Shown here: positions 1 to 11,968 of the stretch, in pieces | Position numbering within the stretch: the stretch's first letter is position 1 | How the letters are laid out: the number at the start of each line of letters is the position of its first letter | Made by a program: the position numbers and the translations under genes | Assembly: GCA_022579005.1 (NCBI GenBank) | Contig: MU401565.1 | Coordinates: 58,889-122,888, forward strand | DNA from: Poronia punctata | Taxonomy: Eukaryota > Ascomycota > Sordariomycetes > Xylariales > Xylariaceae | Length of the DNA stretch: 64,000 nt | Direction: 5' to 3' | Notes under the pieces: model-generated | Seen by the model: only the letters and a program-made list of their open reading frames with translations | What the model was told of the DNA's origin: nothing | Databases searched by the model: none

Positions 1-2077
1 GCCATTTACACCATGATGATGGACATACAAATATGATGTAATAAACAACTGTAGGGTGTGATGTGAATAGCGGGGGTGGGGTCGAAAATCACATATTTTG
101 CGGGGGGTGGAGGAAGTCGCGGGGAACAAAACGCGGGTTTGGCTTTCCTGTTCCCCACAATATATCTCCCCTTTTTTCACTAGAGGAAGCCTTCCAACTC
201 TCCTAGAGACTTCCTGCAGTCATCTGGGCGGCTACCTACACCAATTTGCCTACATCAACATCTTCAGAAGATGTGTCACCCATTTTTGAGGCTTCGACCT
301 TAGTGGCCCTGGGCGGACGCAAGAAGTCAAGGCCTGTAACATCGTAGGCAGGTCCGCCATAAAGCATTCCACCTACAAGCCCATCGTGATAGAGCCCGAC
401 GCTTCCACTCAAAACATGGTGACTCTGTACAACCGCTACCACGGGAATCACATATCGCAAGCCGAGAATGCACTGGTTTGCCAGAACAGACAACTATGAA
501 GGTCTGGTCAAGACCACATACCAGATGCTTTGTCGAAGATCTCGTTACATTTGGCCCATGCCACACCATGGCTCTCCCAGAAAGTAGCACCAAACTCAGA
601 TCATCAAAGGGAGCTGATGTTCTATTCGTTTGTTGTTGCTACACCGTCCCACTGTTTCCGTTCGGCATCCGACAGCCGGGATAGCCGGCCAACGATGCTA
701 TCAACTAGAAGCTCTGTGTAGCAGAATCAATCTGTAATAGGCCGCGTAAACATGAAACTAACAACACTCTAGATAACCGTGGTCTTTCTCAAGCATAAAT
801 AAGCCATCGCTGTTTGTTGCCATTGATGTGCAAAAAGGACACCATCTGATCAAAAGGCGGGATATATGCCTTTCTTTACTGATCTTCTAGGCCTACGAGC
901 CGCTATAATTACAGCGCCTCTAAAGTGACTGCACTCAACGCCATGACATTGCATCACCAACGCGTTCTGTACGAAGATTAAAGCTTCACAAACTGCAGTC
1001 GTACCGGCACAATCAACACTAGTTTTGGAAAGCACACGTACAAAACACACTATTCAAACTGATAATCAACGCCGTGAACAAAAATTATTGCTTGTCACCG
1101 TTGTGACTAGCATGTTTTCGCCCCACCAGACGGCGCGTTTGCATTGTCGGACTAAGTTCAATGTGGGCACGTTCCATTTATGGCAGACAAGAATTGTCCC
1201 TTTTATAGCGGCAGGAGCCCCCCAAAGAAGTTTATGAATGGGACTGAGTCGTTTGGTGGCGGGAACGTGTCAGCTTGCCTTGCATCGAGCTCAATGGAAT
1301 AAGACTGATAACCGTTCTCACAGTTGGTCTCTGCCTAGCTACCTGTGCTTCAATCGCCAATTGGCCCTTTTCCGGTGAATGGGGCCCACAGAATTTGCAA
1401 TTGCAAAGGGCCTGGTAGTGCCATTGAAGGGGGCCCTTGACATTGAAGCATTGAGCATAGTTGCCGACAATGGTCAATGGTCAATGGTCAATGGTCAATG
1501 GTCAATGGTTGGCAGCATTGAGCGCCGTAAGGACAGGAAGTGAAGAGTTTGAGGCTATATATACCCTAGCGGCGACTCAGTACATCTCTCCCCCTCCTTC
1601 TCTTTCCTCTTCTCTACTTCCTCTTCATCCCGATTTTCCATCGTCTTTCTGTAAACTGACAGAGCCAATCTCATCATCCGAGGATCTCCTCCCAACTCTG
1701 TCTTTAACATACCGCTGATCAATTCGCTTCGGGATTTGTGTGTAGACACGTCGCACTTGGGGGTCGCCTAAAGGTTGTAACTTGAGTGTCAAGACGTTGG
1801 TAAGTTGTACACCAAGAGCCATTCGTTTCTCGTTTTCTACACTCTCCCCCCTTGGATCCTTGGAGCCTCTACGAGAGATCCTATGACTGGGTTAGCACCG
1901 TTGTTGACTTTCCTCCTGTCATATCAACAGGTTGTTGCACACTAGCTCGATTGGCTGCTGCATTTCTGTGCAATACGGAGACAAGCTCGCAGAGTGGATA
2001 AAAAGCTCTGTTCCTATCCTTTAAACCCGAATTGACAGCATACCTCCATACGTTCCCCGTGTGCTCTCTAGTTTGAT
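1..2077. other. Gene-poor left flank with possible gene remnant
   Basis: No gene is supported with confidence here. On the minus strand between about 720 and 240 three protein-like stretches lie in different frames: one around 720-630 beginning YTELLVDSIVGRLSRL, one around 590-515 beginning FGATFWESHGVAWAK, and an 84-codon open stretch around 490-236 containing CILGLRYVIPVVAVVQ. I could not join them with credible introns, so they may be a degenerate gene or chance. A heptanucleotide tandem array is at 1468-1509. The stretch just upstream of 2078 is pyrimidine-rich and probably holds the promoter and 5' UTR of the next gene. Confidence 0.5.
1468..1509. repeat. Tandem repeat of CAATGGT, six copies
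   Basis: Six perfect head-to-tail copies of the 7-mer CAATGGT, followed by one degenerate unit. The array lies about 570 bp upstream of the P-loop ATPase start codon. A simple microsatellite is the default explanation; each unit contains the CCAAT-related string ATTG on the complementary strand. Confidence 0.9.
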
Positions 2078-3893
2078 ATGAGGCCGGAAGAAGTCATGTC
2101 CAACACTCTGGACGTACGTAACGTAGAGGAAGCGATGGCGGTCACTCGCTTAGAGGATGAAGTTATGCCCGATCCCCCGTCGGAAGAAGACATTTCGTTT
2201 TCCGACCCGGAGGCAGCCTTGTCGGATTCCGAGTTTCAGGAAACCATGGAGCAGGCTCGAGCTCCAGATACCATCGCTGAGCGTCAATTGGCGCTTCTTG
2301 CACGTCTCCATTTGAGAGAGGACCTCAGCGACCTGACCACCGCTCCGCTGTTCAAGTACTCGGTACTGGAACACGCCCAGAAGGTTACGACCCAAACTTC
2401 GGGCCCTGTTGTTTTCCCCCAATATGGTCTTCTAGCTGGTGATGTTGAGAGTTTCGAGATGGACCCTCCCGAGGACCCCCGACTGTACTACAACGTCGCC
2501 GCTCCGTCGAGCGTCTTTATTTGCGGTAGCCAAGGATCTGGCAAAAGCCACACATTGTCATGCCTCCTGGAGAATTGTCTGATCCAATCTGACGTTCTGG
2601 GATGTCTTCCCCGCCCGCTGACTGGTATCGTCTTCCACTACGACGATCACGCCTCTGATTCACGAGTTGCCCCTTGTGAGGCCGCCTACCTTGGCAGTAA
2701 CCCCGCCGTCAAAGTCAGAGTCTTATGTGCCCCCACCAATATCGGTGTCATCCAGGTAGGTTACTTTGGCAAATCCCGTTGATGAATTTCCCCCCTGAGA
2801 CTAACATGACAATTAGGCATCATATGGCGCTCTAGAGAATGTCACGGTCGAAGCTCTACGGCTTGACGAAGCTGATCTCAATACCAAGCGCATGCTGGGA
2901 CTCATGGCATTTGAAAAGAACCAACCTCTTTACGTCCAAGTCATCCAGAGGATTCTGAGAGATATGCGTGTCGAGCAACATCTTGCCGGCGGAACGTTCG
3001 ATTACATCAAGTTCGCAGAGCGACTCCGGGCCGAACGACTCATGCCCGACCAAGAGAGAGCTCTGAAGCAACGCCTGGATACCCTGGAAAGCTTCATGGT
3101 GAAACAGCAGATTGTTAGACGTTCGGGCAACAAGCCCCCGACGAAGCGCTACGGAACGGATTGGACTCCCAAGGTAAATTTAGTAAACAATCGGTCGGTC
3201 ATTATGATGAGTTATCACCTGCTTACTTAATAAAACCAGGCGGGCGAGCTAATCATCGTCGACCTCACATGCCCATGTATCACGGCCCCCATGGCCTGCG
3301 CCCTATTCAACATCTCCCTCTCAATATTCCTCGGCCAAGATTCCTCCGCCATCGGACGCGTCATCGCCCTCGACGAGGCCCACCGCTACATGGGCGACTC
3401 GTCCGAATGCGAAACATTCACCAACAGCATCCTAACCGCCATCCGCGTGCAGCGCCACGTCGGCGCCCGCATCATAATCTCCACCCAAGAACCGACAATT
3501 TCCCCCAAACTTCTCGACCTGTGCAACACCACCATCGTCCACAGATTCTCTTCGCCGGATTGGTTAAACGTACTGTCCAAGCATCTGGCAGGAATCTCCA
3601 AACTCTCCTACGTCACACAGATGGCGGCCTCCGACGAGCCTTCTTCTTCCTCTTCTTCTCCAGCCTCTACCACACCGCCCGAGAACCCTATCCTCGGCCT
3701 CTTCGCTCAAATCGTCGATCTACGACCCGGCGAGGCCTTAATCTTCGCTCCCAGCGCCATCGTGGCCATGGAAACGGAAGCAAAGCGCGATAAGGATAAG
3801 ATTGTGCCCAGGAAGTTGGCGCATAATGTCTTGCGCGTCGTTGTCAGAGAGCGGATCACGGCTGATGGTGGTCGGAGCGTCATGGCGTCTTAA
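2078..3893 (+). CDS. HerA/VirD4-like P-loop ATPase, fungal
   Basis: Three exons (2078-2755, 2817-3173, 3240-3893) encode 562 residues. After an acidic N-terminal region come a Walker A (GSQGSGKSHT, residues 150-159), a Walker B with DEAH at about 390-393 in RVIALDEAHRYM, and a downstream IIISTQEPTISPKLLDLCN segment near 423-441. That last segment closely resembles the sensor region of the HerA-FtsK/VirB4 superfamily, whose members are ring ATPases that move DNA or protein. The residues following it include an SSSSSSP low-complexity insert. Both introns (61 and 66 nt) have GT..AG borders and keep the frame. The ATG at 2078 is the first in frame; one at 2096 is also possible. No membrane segment or targeting signal is visible. 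Function in fungi is unknown to me; the superfamily assignment is firm, any role is not. Confidence 0.85.
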
Positions 3894-4351
3894 AGATAAA
3901 AACGGGCGTTTTTGTTTGGGGATTGGGAGTTGGGATAGGAGACAGGACGAGTCTTGTTGTTTGGCGGGTTGGTCCGGTCATGATTTGTTTGTTTTAACTT
4001 TTGTACAAAGAGGCGCAGAGAAGGGGGTTTCGGGTGTGAATACGGGTAGGTTAGGTTCCCTCCTCCTATCTCTGTTTTGATAGAATAATCGCCGGTCTTA
4101 TCTTTAAGACCGGGATATGTAATGTGATACCCTAATAGATAATCATCGCGTATTATTCTGCATAAGCAAGGCTCTAACTAGCCGACTACACACTCCTATG
4201 AATTAATGTTAACCTCCTGGTAGCCGGACTTGTCAAAATGTCTTTATTGTGTGCACCGCTTATTAAATACACGTTCCTATAAGAAGGGAATAAATGAAAA
4301 TATCATCATAACAAACACAATCACCTATTATCAACATCAACCTTGATATTC
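3894..4351. other. Convergent spacer
   Basis: 458 bp between the 3' ends of the P-loop ATPase and the P450 genes. It is AT-rich and holds presumed 3' UTRs and polyadenylation signals; no coding frame or repeat stands out. Confidence 0.6.
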
Positions 4352-6406
4352 TCAATCTATCATGACCCGAATGCCTTTAGAATCAAGTTTTGGTCTGGGA
4401 ACAACCAAATCATATCTCATCTCAACATCATCCGATCTAGTCTCATACAATGATAAATGCGGTCCTAGACGTCGCATAACAAGCGCAGAGGCCATGTATA
4501 GCTCTGCATAAGCAAGACTTAAGAGTGACAAATAAGATTAGTGATAATACTCCATATAATCTGGGAAACGGAAAACCAAAACCCAGAAGTTAAAAAGAAA
4601 AAAAAGAAAAAAAAGGAACCTACTTCATCCCTAAACATTGCCTCGTCCCCCGCGAGAAGGGGAACATATATTTCTCGCCAGTACGATCACGCTGACCGCG
4701 TTCATCGAGCCATCGATTCGGATCAAAGATTTTGGATTGTGGAAATGCCACTTCGTTATGGTGTAGGATGTACGAAGTCAGTGATATTGGCGTGCCTTTC
4801 GGGATGACGTACTCGCTCTTCTCAGCCGGGACGGGGATCTTGGAAGATGGCCTGTAGACCAGGGGCTCGTCGGGGGATATACGTGGACTACGGCTGCTGA
4901 CGCCGTAGGAGAGTCTGAGGGCCTCGCTGATACAGGCGCTGTGCAAGCAAGCATGGTTCTTAGTAAAGCAGGTAGGTTAGGTAGGTTAAAGGAGAAAGCG
5001 AGGCAGACTTATCAGGTATGGTAACTTTTCCATCTCGTTCCATAAGGGGTGTGACCACGGGTCAGGAATGGCGGTTTCTAGTTCCTCCGTGAGCCTTTGG
5101 CCGATTTCCGGGTTGTTAAGAACGTGATAGAACAGGACACTGAGGGCTATAACATTGTCAGTCAAGGGTTTTTGATTCGGCCATTCCGAGCTCACATACT
5201 CCAACCGGTTGTCTCGATGCCGGCACCAAGTATGAGTTCTCCTTCCTGCCGGAGCCGCTCAACCGTTCTCTCCTCCTTGGGCAAGTCGCTCTCGAATAAC
5301 TCGTGGAAGACGCTCGCAGGGAGTCCCTCTTCCTTTTTCATTTCACGTCGCATGTGGACTTGCTTCTGAACCTGGCCGATCTCTTCTCGGAGGTCCTACA
5401 GATGGGGACTGTTGTCAATCTCCATAGTTTCAATGGATAGAAACACCCGGCCAGTGACAGAAGGGCGCACTCACCGCTTGATACTGTGCGTGTACTTTCA
5501 TCGTTGGGGATAGAGCGGCGGCTAATGCGCTATCTTCACATCAGCAATCCACCGTCAGAAGTCAACACAAGCCCTTTCTTACTCTGGTAACAGTTTTATA
5601 ATTGGGAAAATGAATGGGAGCTGTCGAACGTAGGGACCGGACTCCGTTCCCGCGACCATCGCCGTATGGAGGTTACTGTCAAATGACGGGTGGTCTAGAA
5701 AGCTGTACGACTTCCCAAATGCGTAGGTTGATACAACATCGCCTACAAAACATATGAAAGCGGCCGCTATGTCTACCGGCTCGCCAGTACCTTGATGAAC
5801 CAGAAGTTGACGGCAGAGTTTGTCGACGTTTTCGTGGATCATAGGCTCTAGTTTAATCACGGAGCCCTTGGAAAAGTATCGGTTCATGGCTGCTCGGCGT
5901 CGTCGGTGTAATTCATGGTTGACGGTTGAAAAAGTAGACTACGTCAGTCCATCAGGGTCCCGAATCAATCCGAACAACAGCAGCATGTTTGGGCACTGTA
6001 CACCGTCCATACTGTCATACTCAGTCAGTTTCTATGTCCTGCATAACAGAACCGGATAATGGTTGCAAGCTCACCCTCCTATAACATCAACGCGGTGTGC
6101 AGCCTTTTCCCGTCGCGCCGCGTTGCTATAAACAGTATCGTAGAATAACGGGTCGTTGCAGTGTAGTTCGTCAGGGGTTATTCGTACGATCGGACCATAC
6201 ACTTCATGTAGCTTCTGAACCTGGAAGGTGAATTGACCGTACAGCCAGGCATCGTAGTAAGCCTCATACCACCATGTAGCAGCCGCAAGTTTTGGTCCTG
6301 GATAATGGGAAAGGGGGTGGAAGTATAGACGATAGATGACCTGAGCTGCCGAATATAGGATACCCCCAGCAACAACGATAGCTACAAGTGTAAAGGCAGA
6401 AAGCAT
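4352..6406 (-). CDS. Cytochrome P450 monooxygenase
   Basis: Eight exons in my model: 6406-6075, 6011-6002, 5938-5583, 5529-5475, 5395-5200, 5146-5011, 4938-4624, 4517-4352, giving about 521 residues, normal for the family. The N terminus is a membrane anchor followed by the proline hinge HPLSHYPGPK. The I-helix carries GAGIETTGW (about 308-316), the K-helix EALR (about 367-370), then FDPNRW, and the haem-binding loop FSRGTRQCLG with the ligand Cys at about 463. It should be an ER-bound haem monooxygenase; the substrate cannot be read from sequence. Two oddities: a 10-nt microexon encoding most of GMDG, needed to reach the conserved STFSTVNHELH segment, and no GT donor after KLPYL (sequence CTGATAAGT). 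The only frame-compatible GT donor I see would delete the conserved KLPYL. The last exon (LAYAELYMAS...) follows a 106-nt intron. No tailoring-enzyme cluster surrounds it. Confidence 0.85.
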
Positions 6407-8737
6407 AATGACAAGATAATGCAACTGTAAATAAATATCTCGAAAAGACTCTACAGACCAAATGTGATGAGAGCGGAGCGGAACGAGTGGCCTCTGAAAA
6501 GGCAGACGCCTATCACGCTCAGAAAGAGCCCCGCGTCCGTCGTTTATATAAACCTTCCACAGAACGGCAACATCAACTCTCGGAGAGTTCCGCTTCGAAG
6601 CTAATGTATCATTTGACAAAGTTGCGTTGCCACCTGGTTAGCCAGGTTTAGATCGTCATAATCCGGGGTTTAGTCGTAAAGTTCTCGGCATACTCAAAAG
6701 AGCGCAGTACAGAGTAATGCTGAGGGATAGGGCCATAATACCCCACAGTGCCATCAGCTGACCACAGTCACCGAGTAGTGGTGGAATCATGATGCCTTTC
6801 TGTTCTTCGACTGTCGGAGATCCTAGAGATCGGTGCTCCCTTTGATATCATTGGTGGCATTCTTCTAAGTGCTTTAGCCTGTGAATACCAATCGGGGCTC
6901 GTACCCCACATATTACGCCGACCATTTTCCTTTATACGACGGGGACGTAGCTATTCGGCAGCGAACCGGTGGTTCCATTTGTCATGTCAAACCGTGGACG
7001 GACTCAGATGGGTAAAGATCTTATCGCAGCTCGAGCTGGTTTTCGGACCCAGGCCTGTAGATGCTCGGGCGCTCATAGATGAGGGGTCGTGTGGAGGTTA
7101 CTCCATAGGGGTCGGTAATGGAAGCGTTGTGGTGAAGCCTACTACGACCTCATGTCTTGTAAGCTTGTCTCCAGACAGGGATTTATAGACGATCGATCGC
7201 ACAAACCACCATCCAAAGACGGGAGACCGGCATAAAAGCGTGGACTTGACGCACGGAGAAGCCGCACCGACATAAAAAGAAAGCGAAGGATCGTTGCAGA
7301 TTCCACCCTAGTAGCGCATATCTAAATACAAGAAAGCGGACTAGGAAATGGATCACGACCCAGCCAAGAAGCACGTTCTACCATAGTCCAGATAGGTTTC
7401 CATGAAGAATTGGCCTGGCTGCGGCCTGTTTGGGATACATACATAAATCTGGGAAAGCCAGTAGTCCAGAACTATAGGGCTCTAGTGATGAGCTTCTATC
7501 GGACAATTGTACGCCGCGGTCCAATACTCGTACCTACTTACAAGTTAGTCCCGAGGAAGCTGAGTTTAGCAGATATAACTTAGTTCGGTAGCAATAAGAT
7601 GAGGGAAAAAGAGAAACCATTCCTTAAGTAGGTACTCTTTCAGAGATTTGCTCCTCCTATGGCGGCGGTATTGGGGCTGTTGTTTCAAGCACCACAATGG
7701 AACGTTAGGTACCTAGCTTTACCGTGCGACTGGCCACCTGGCAACGATGTAGATGAGAGAGGGACGCGAACAACAGGGCTTGAAGCGCATATAAGGTATT
7801 ACCTACTTTATCCGAAAACTACCAAGTTGCATTGAACCTTCCCAGAGTCTCGCGGTATCTTGATAGGGTATTTGAAATCAGCACAGCTGCAGTTGCCCTA
7901 TGTTGATCAAGACGAGGGCAGCTGCGGTCCGCCGACCTACATGTATTCATGTACGTGTAGATGCGTACCATACATAAGGTACATAACATCATGATGTTTG
8001 TGTAACGCCGATAGACGGCTTATCGACCGAAGAAGCCTTTTTAAGAGTCGCCCACATATCTGTTGCGTCGTTGATCATTCTGGCTCGTAGTGTAAAGCCG
8101 GACCCCGGTAATAAGACTCGGAGTCCCTCAGATGGATAATTATTTGATTTGACTACCTACTTTACCCGGCCAGGTCGTCAGGGTGCAAATTCAGGAGTCT
8201 ACTCCAGTTCGCTGCAGCTTCTATCTCCCGGCTTCGCACTAGTTTCTTCAAGTCTAGATGTTTCACTCGGAACGGTTCATTATCCGTTTGGGCATCAATT
8301 GAATTCGCTGTTTACATTTGCTTGCTATAGAACCAATACCTAGCCCAGCTAGTTTAAAAAGACCGATACCCTACCGCTCATGCCGGCTAGTTCGCTTCCA
8401 CATGTCTATGAAGACATAACTCTCACAAGGGGAGAGTCCACCAGAGGCTCGTGAACAAGGGGTCCATATCGTTAGCGTACTGCTTTTGCTCCATTGCCGT
8501 CATGATTGCCTTCGTATCTCTTCATTCAATCATTCTCTTAGTCAACTCAATTATCGCATTTCTTCTGTGCCGCGCGTAATGCTCTGGGGTATTTATGCAT
8601 GCAGGAGAAGCCCGTTATAAAGCCAACCGGGCACTTCTCGATAAAAGCCTGATATGCTGAATTCAAAGCAATGACAGGGGGAGGCTCGGGAGAGCTTCTG
8701 CTATGCAATTCGGTATCAAATATCTAGCTAGATTAGT
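6407..8737. other. Intergenic, about 2.3 kb, no gene seen
   Basis: Holds the P450 promoter side and the 3' side of the kinase gene. Only short uninformative open frames occur. One exact TACTCGTA (7525-7532) and one palindrome TAGGTACCTA (7706-7715) are present. Confidence 0.55.
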
Positions 8738-10046
8738 TCACCTCTTAGGTTGTGTGGCGCTCCAGAGACCTTTCGAGGTCTCGACCACCTTGTTAGCGTC
8801 AGCTCCCGGCCGCAAACTTGACGGGACCGCAGCTGAGGTAGGAGGAGGCGCGGTTCCGCCCATCTCAATGTCACCATCGCGAGTACTCGAGTAACCCGAA
8901 TCACTTGCGCTCATCCCCACACCACTGTCCCTAGTCAAGGGTGCAGCACCCCTAGGAGGCTCGGCCGAGCGCGAACCGTCCATCAGTTGGGCATTCCTTT
9001 GGTTTGCTTGGCCTTCTCTTAGCTTGTTAATGGCCCGAACTGTGTCGATTGCTGCGTGCAATGTCTTTCGTGCATTGAAGTTCTTCTTGACCGTCGGTAG
9101 TAGGTTCTGGCCCTTACTGCCGTCTGCATTGACGAAGGGATGTGATAACGCTTCATGGGCAGTCATGCGTTTGTTGGGATCGACTGTCAGACATCGACGG
9201 ATGAAATCTTTGGCGTTGTCGCTTACCCCACGCCAGTAATCGCTTGGTTGAAAGCTGTAATCCGCATTCAGAATGGCCTGCATCTCTTCAAAGTCCGTCT
9301 CGCGGTCAAAGGGGGTATAACCACATAGTAGGAAATACGTGATAACCCCCATGGCCCATATGTCCACCGGCTTTCCATGGCCAGTTTTCTTGAAGATTTC
9401 GGGCGCCATGTACCCAGGGGTACCACAAGTGGTGGTCAAGACGTGGAACTTTTCCTCGTCCATTATGCGCGAGAGGCCAAAATCGGCAATCAGAAGGTCG
9501 GCATTATCTTCAGGTGTGCGAAATAACAGGTTTTCTGGTTTGAGATCACGATGGACGATGCCATGATCGTGGAGGTATGCGACGGCAGATAGGGTGGCGC
9601 GGATCAGTTCTGCAGCATCGGATTCGTAATACGACCCCTTGCGGCAGATTCGATCAAAGAGCTCTCCTCCGAGGGCCAAGTCGGTCACGAGGTAGAGGTT
9701 GTTCATGGTTTCGAAGTAATCGACAAGGGTAAGGATGTTGAGGTGGCCCATTGAAACCTTCTTAAGGACGGCGATCTCGTTTCGTACCTAAACAACGTGG
9801 CCAACCAGTTAGTTAGGCCTGACTAATACGAGCGACGGAACGTACCATGTGCTCGCGGCCGGCCATGAGCTTTTTGTTGATGACCTTGGCGGCATAGTAT
9901 CGGCCGGTATCGATATGAACGCACTCCTTCACAACCGAATATGAGCCAGCGCCCAGGGTTTTGCCAACCTTGTAACGGCATGGCTGTATCTGTGCATTCG
10001 GTTTACCTGGTGAGCCGTCATTGGCGTTGTCGGGATTCCTACTCAT
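8738..10046 (-). CDS. Ca2+/calmodulin-dependent protein kinase, CaMKI type
   Basis: Two exons (10046-9846 and 9787-8738; 58-nt intron) encode 416 residues, close to the size of Aspergillus CMKA. All kinase landmarks are present: glycine loop LGAGSYSVVKE (31-41), ATP-binding Lys in YYAAKV (K54), catalytic HRDLKPEN (146-153), DFG (169-171) and activation loop TTTCGTPGYMAPE (185-197), whose Thr is the site used by upstream CaM-kinase kinases in this family. The catalytic domain is followed by a basic amphipathic stretch (about 299-325, VKKNFNARKTLHAAID) where autoinhibitory and calmodulin-binding segments sit, then a Ser/Pro-rich tail. It is expected to be a soluble Ser/Thr kinase relaying calcium signals to growth and stress responses. 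The ATG chosen is the first in frame. Confidence 0.95.
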
Positions 10047-11226
10047 GATCGGAAGTAGGATAGAGAGTAGAGGTCCCGCAAAGTGAAGTCCAAATTAGGT
10101 ACTTGTGACGGTTGTCTCAGCTTGTATATAAGGGCTTTTGTCGCCTTGGCCGGGCTTCAAGTTGAGCGTAAACTTGCGAAAAGAGAATGCAAGCACCACC
10201 TGCTGACGAAAATGACTTGTCTTGAAATGACATTCACTGAGCCTCAAATAGGTAGTGATTCGAGCTGGCCTCTGATAGGTAGCCCTCCAACTTTGAGATA
10301 CCTAAAGTATTCGGACTGTCCGTCTAGTGCCAGCGGGTTTGAGTGGGGTGATACCTATCTACTTACCTTAGGTACCTAGGATGGTAGGTAGACCAGGGAA
10401 ACTGTTATGCCCAACCAACATTGAAACCTAAAAGTTTGCGACTTGTTGTGTACCTGTGTGGGTGCGCTAGGTGATTCAGTCGCCTCAACTTTGACTGTCA
10501 CAACAGCAATAATTATCAGTACCGTTCAAGTCTAATGCTTCAGGTTTTAACACAGGAATTCCCAAGTTCTAGTCAACCTTCGTTTCTTCAAGTTGGCCAA
10601 GACAATTCAAAGGTCTTTGTAAGCTCACATGCAAATAGGTATATACTTTCAGGCTGGCTGATGTACCTACTTACCTTAATAAGTTGTCTTGTGCCCTGAA
10701 TCTGTAGGTCTATGTACTCGTAAAAGGCGAGGGGTGGTTGTCGCCCCTCTTGGAAAGCCACATCTGCCCCTCCCCCTCAGTCGGCCTAGTTGTAGATTAG
10801 TCCTAGCTTATAAGTGGGGCTCTTAGCGTGTAGGCAGGGTTAAAGATAACAATATTGCCAATCAACTGGGGGTATCTTGTTTTATGTACAGAATCTCTTT
10901 TTAACCTTGTCGGGTCGTATAGGTATTGTGCCAGTCTTGGGCAGTGATAAGGATATGGCTTTATACTCATATTGTCCCCTTCATGACAAGCTGTTTCCGA
11001 GTACGCTCTCGGTCCTATTAGGTTCGATTATCAATATCCAATGCGACCAAGTCCTGAAAGCTTTCAAATATGTAGCCGGGGTATATTGTTTAGAATCTGT
11101 GGCCTAGCTTACTCTAGCCTCAAAACAAGCACTACAGAGGTAGTAACCTAGAAACATGCCAAATTACCAGGACTTGGGCTCTCAAATGTCTAGAGTAATA
11201 ATGCAAATTGATCAGAACTTCAGCCA
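10047..11226. other. Intergenic, 1.2 kb, no gene seen
   Basis: Upstream region of the kinase gene and 3' side of the ICT1-like gene. It is rich in short TACC/TAGG strings, including the palindrome TAGGTACCTA at 10369-10378, and has a TACTCGTA at 10715-10722. No credible coding frame. Confidence 0.55.
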
Positions 11227-11935
11227 TCACCAACCCTCACCCCCCCCTTTACGCATTGACTTTTTAGAGCTGAGTTTCTTCTTTTCTTTGAGCCTCTTTT
11301 CCTGGAAAGCTTTCTCTCTGTTTGCTATTAGGCGTGGCTCATAGCTGCATCTACTAGAAAGGCAGAGGCAGATTACCTACATATCTTTGTGTTTTTGGGC
11401 CTTGACTTCGGCGGTAGCAGCCGGCACATGTTCCTTGTAAATCCGGTTCAACTCGTCCATAAGTTTCTGGCGATTCTCATCCGTGTTGGCAGTTCTACTC
11501 CTCTGAGTTTGTGCTTGAATTGTAATGGAGTCATTTCGCATTGAGTAATACCGCGACGACCTCAACGCCGGTCGTAATATCTTGGGCAGCCCCTTAGACA
11601 GCTCAGCAACAGTCCATACTGTTGTTGCCTTACTCTCGGTCCTGTTCTTAGCTTAGCAAACTGCTCTCTGGCGTTATTTGAGCCAATGCCTTCAACACAA
11701 CATACTTGTTCACATGTTGGCCACCTGGCCCGCTTGAACGCGAGTAGCTCACCTGACCCTTCGGTAGAGCCTCTTCATTGAAGGACGAGCGCCATTTCCG
11801 AGCTTCTTCCAAATCATCCTGGTCTAGCAACGCATCGTGTGCCTGGAACCTGGCAGTTCTTATATGGATCGGACATAGCGCCGGAGACAATACAGCCGGG
11901 ATTCGAACTGTCCTGAGGAGTATACTGGATGGCAT
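11227..11935 (-). CDS. Mitochondrial ICT1/Pth4-like peptidyl-tRNA hydrolase (GGQ)
   Basis: Three exons (11935-11706, 11641-11381, 11317-11227) encode 193 residues. The first 30 residues (MPSSILLRTVRIP...) look like a mitochondrial presequence. The class I release-factor domain carries SSGPGGQHVNK with the catalytic GGQ at about 71-73. The last exon supplies a strongly basic tail (EKRLKEKKKLSSKKS), as expected for ICT1/YOL114C proteins, which use it to reach the ribosomal A site. The role is release of peptides from stalled mitochondrial ribosomes. The second intron (11380-11318, 63 nt) is easy to miss because reading through it gives an early stop after KHKDM; splicing it restores the family's typical C terminus in frame. 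A longer start at 11968 would add 11 residues; I prefer 11935 because the presequence begins there. Confidence 0.9.
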
Positions 11936-11968
11936 ATTTTGCCGGTATGTATTGTGTTGATGCCTCAA

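Noticed and set aside
4986..5204. Open frame beginning MEYVSSEWPN in the P450 region
   Set aside because: Its start lies in the 53-nt intron 5199-5147; the real exon begins at 5146.
4352..10046. Idea of a secondary-metabolite cluster around the P450
   Set aside because: No synthase, transporter, regulator or other tailoring enzyme lies next to it.
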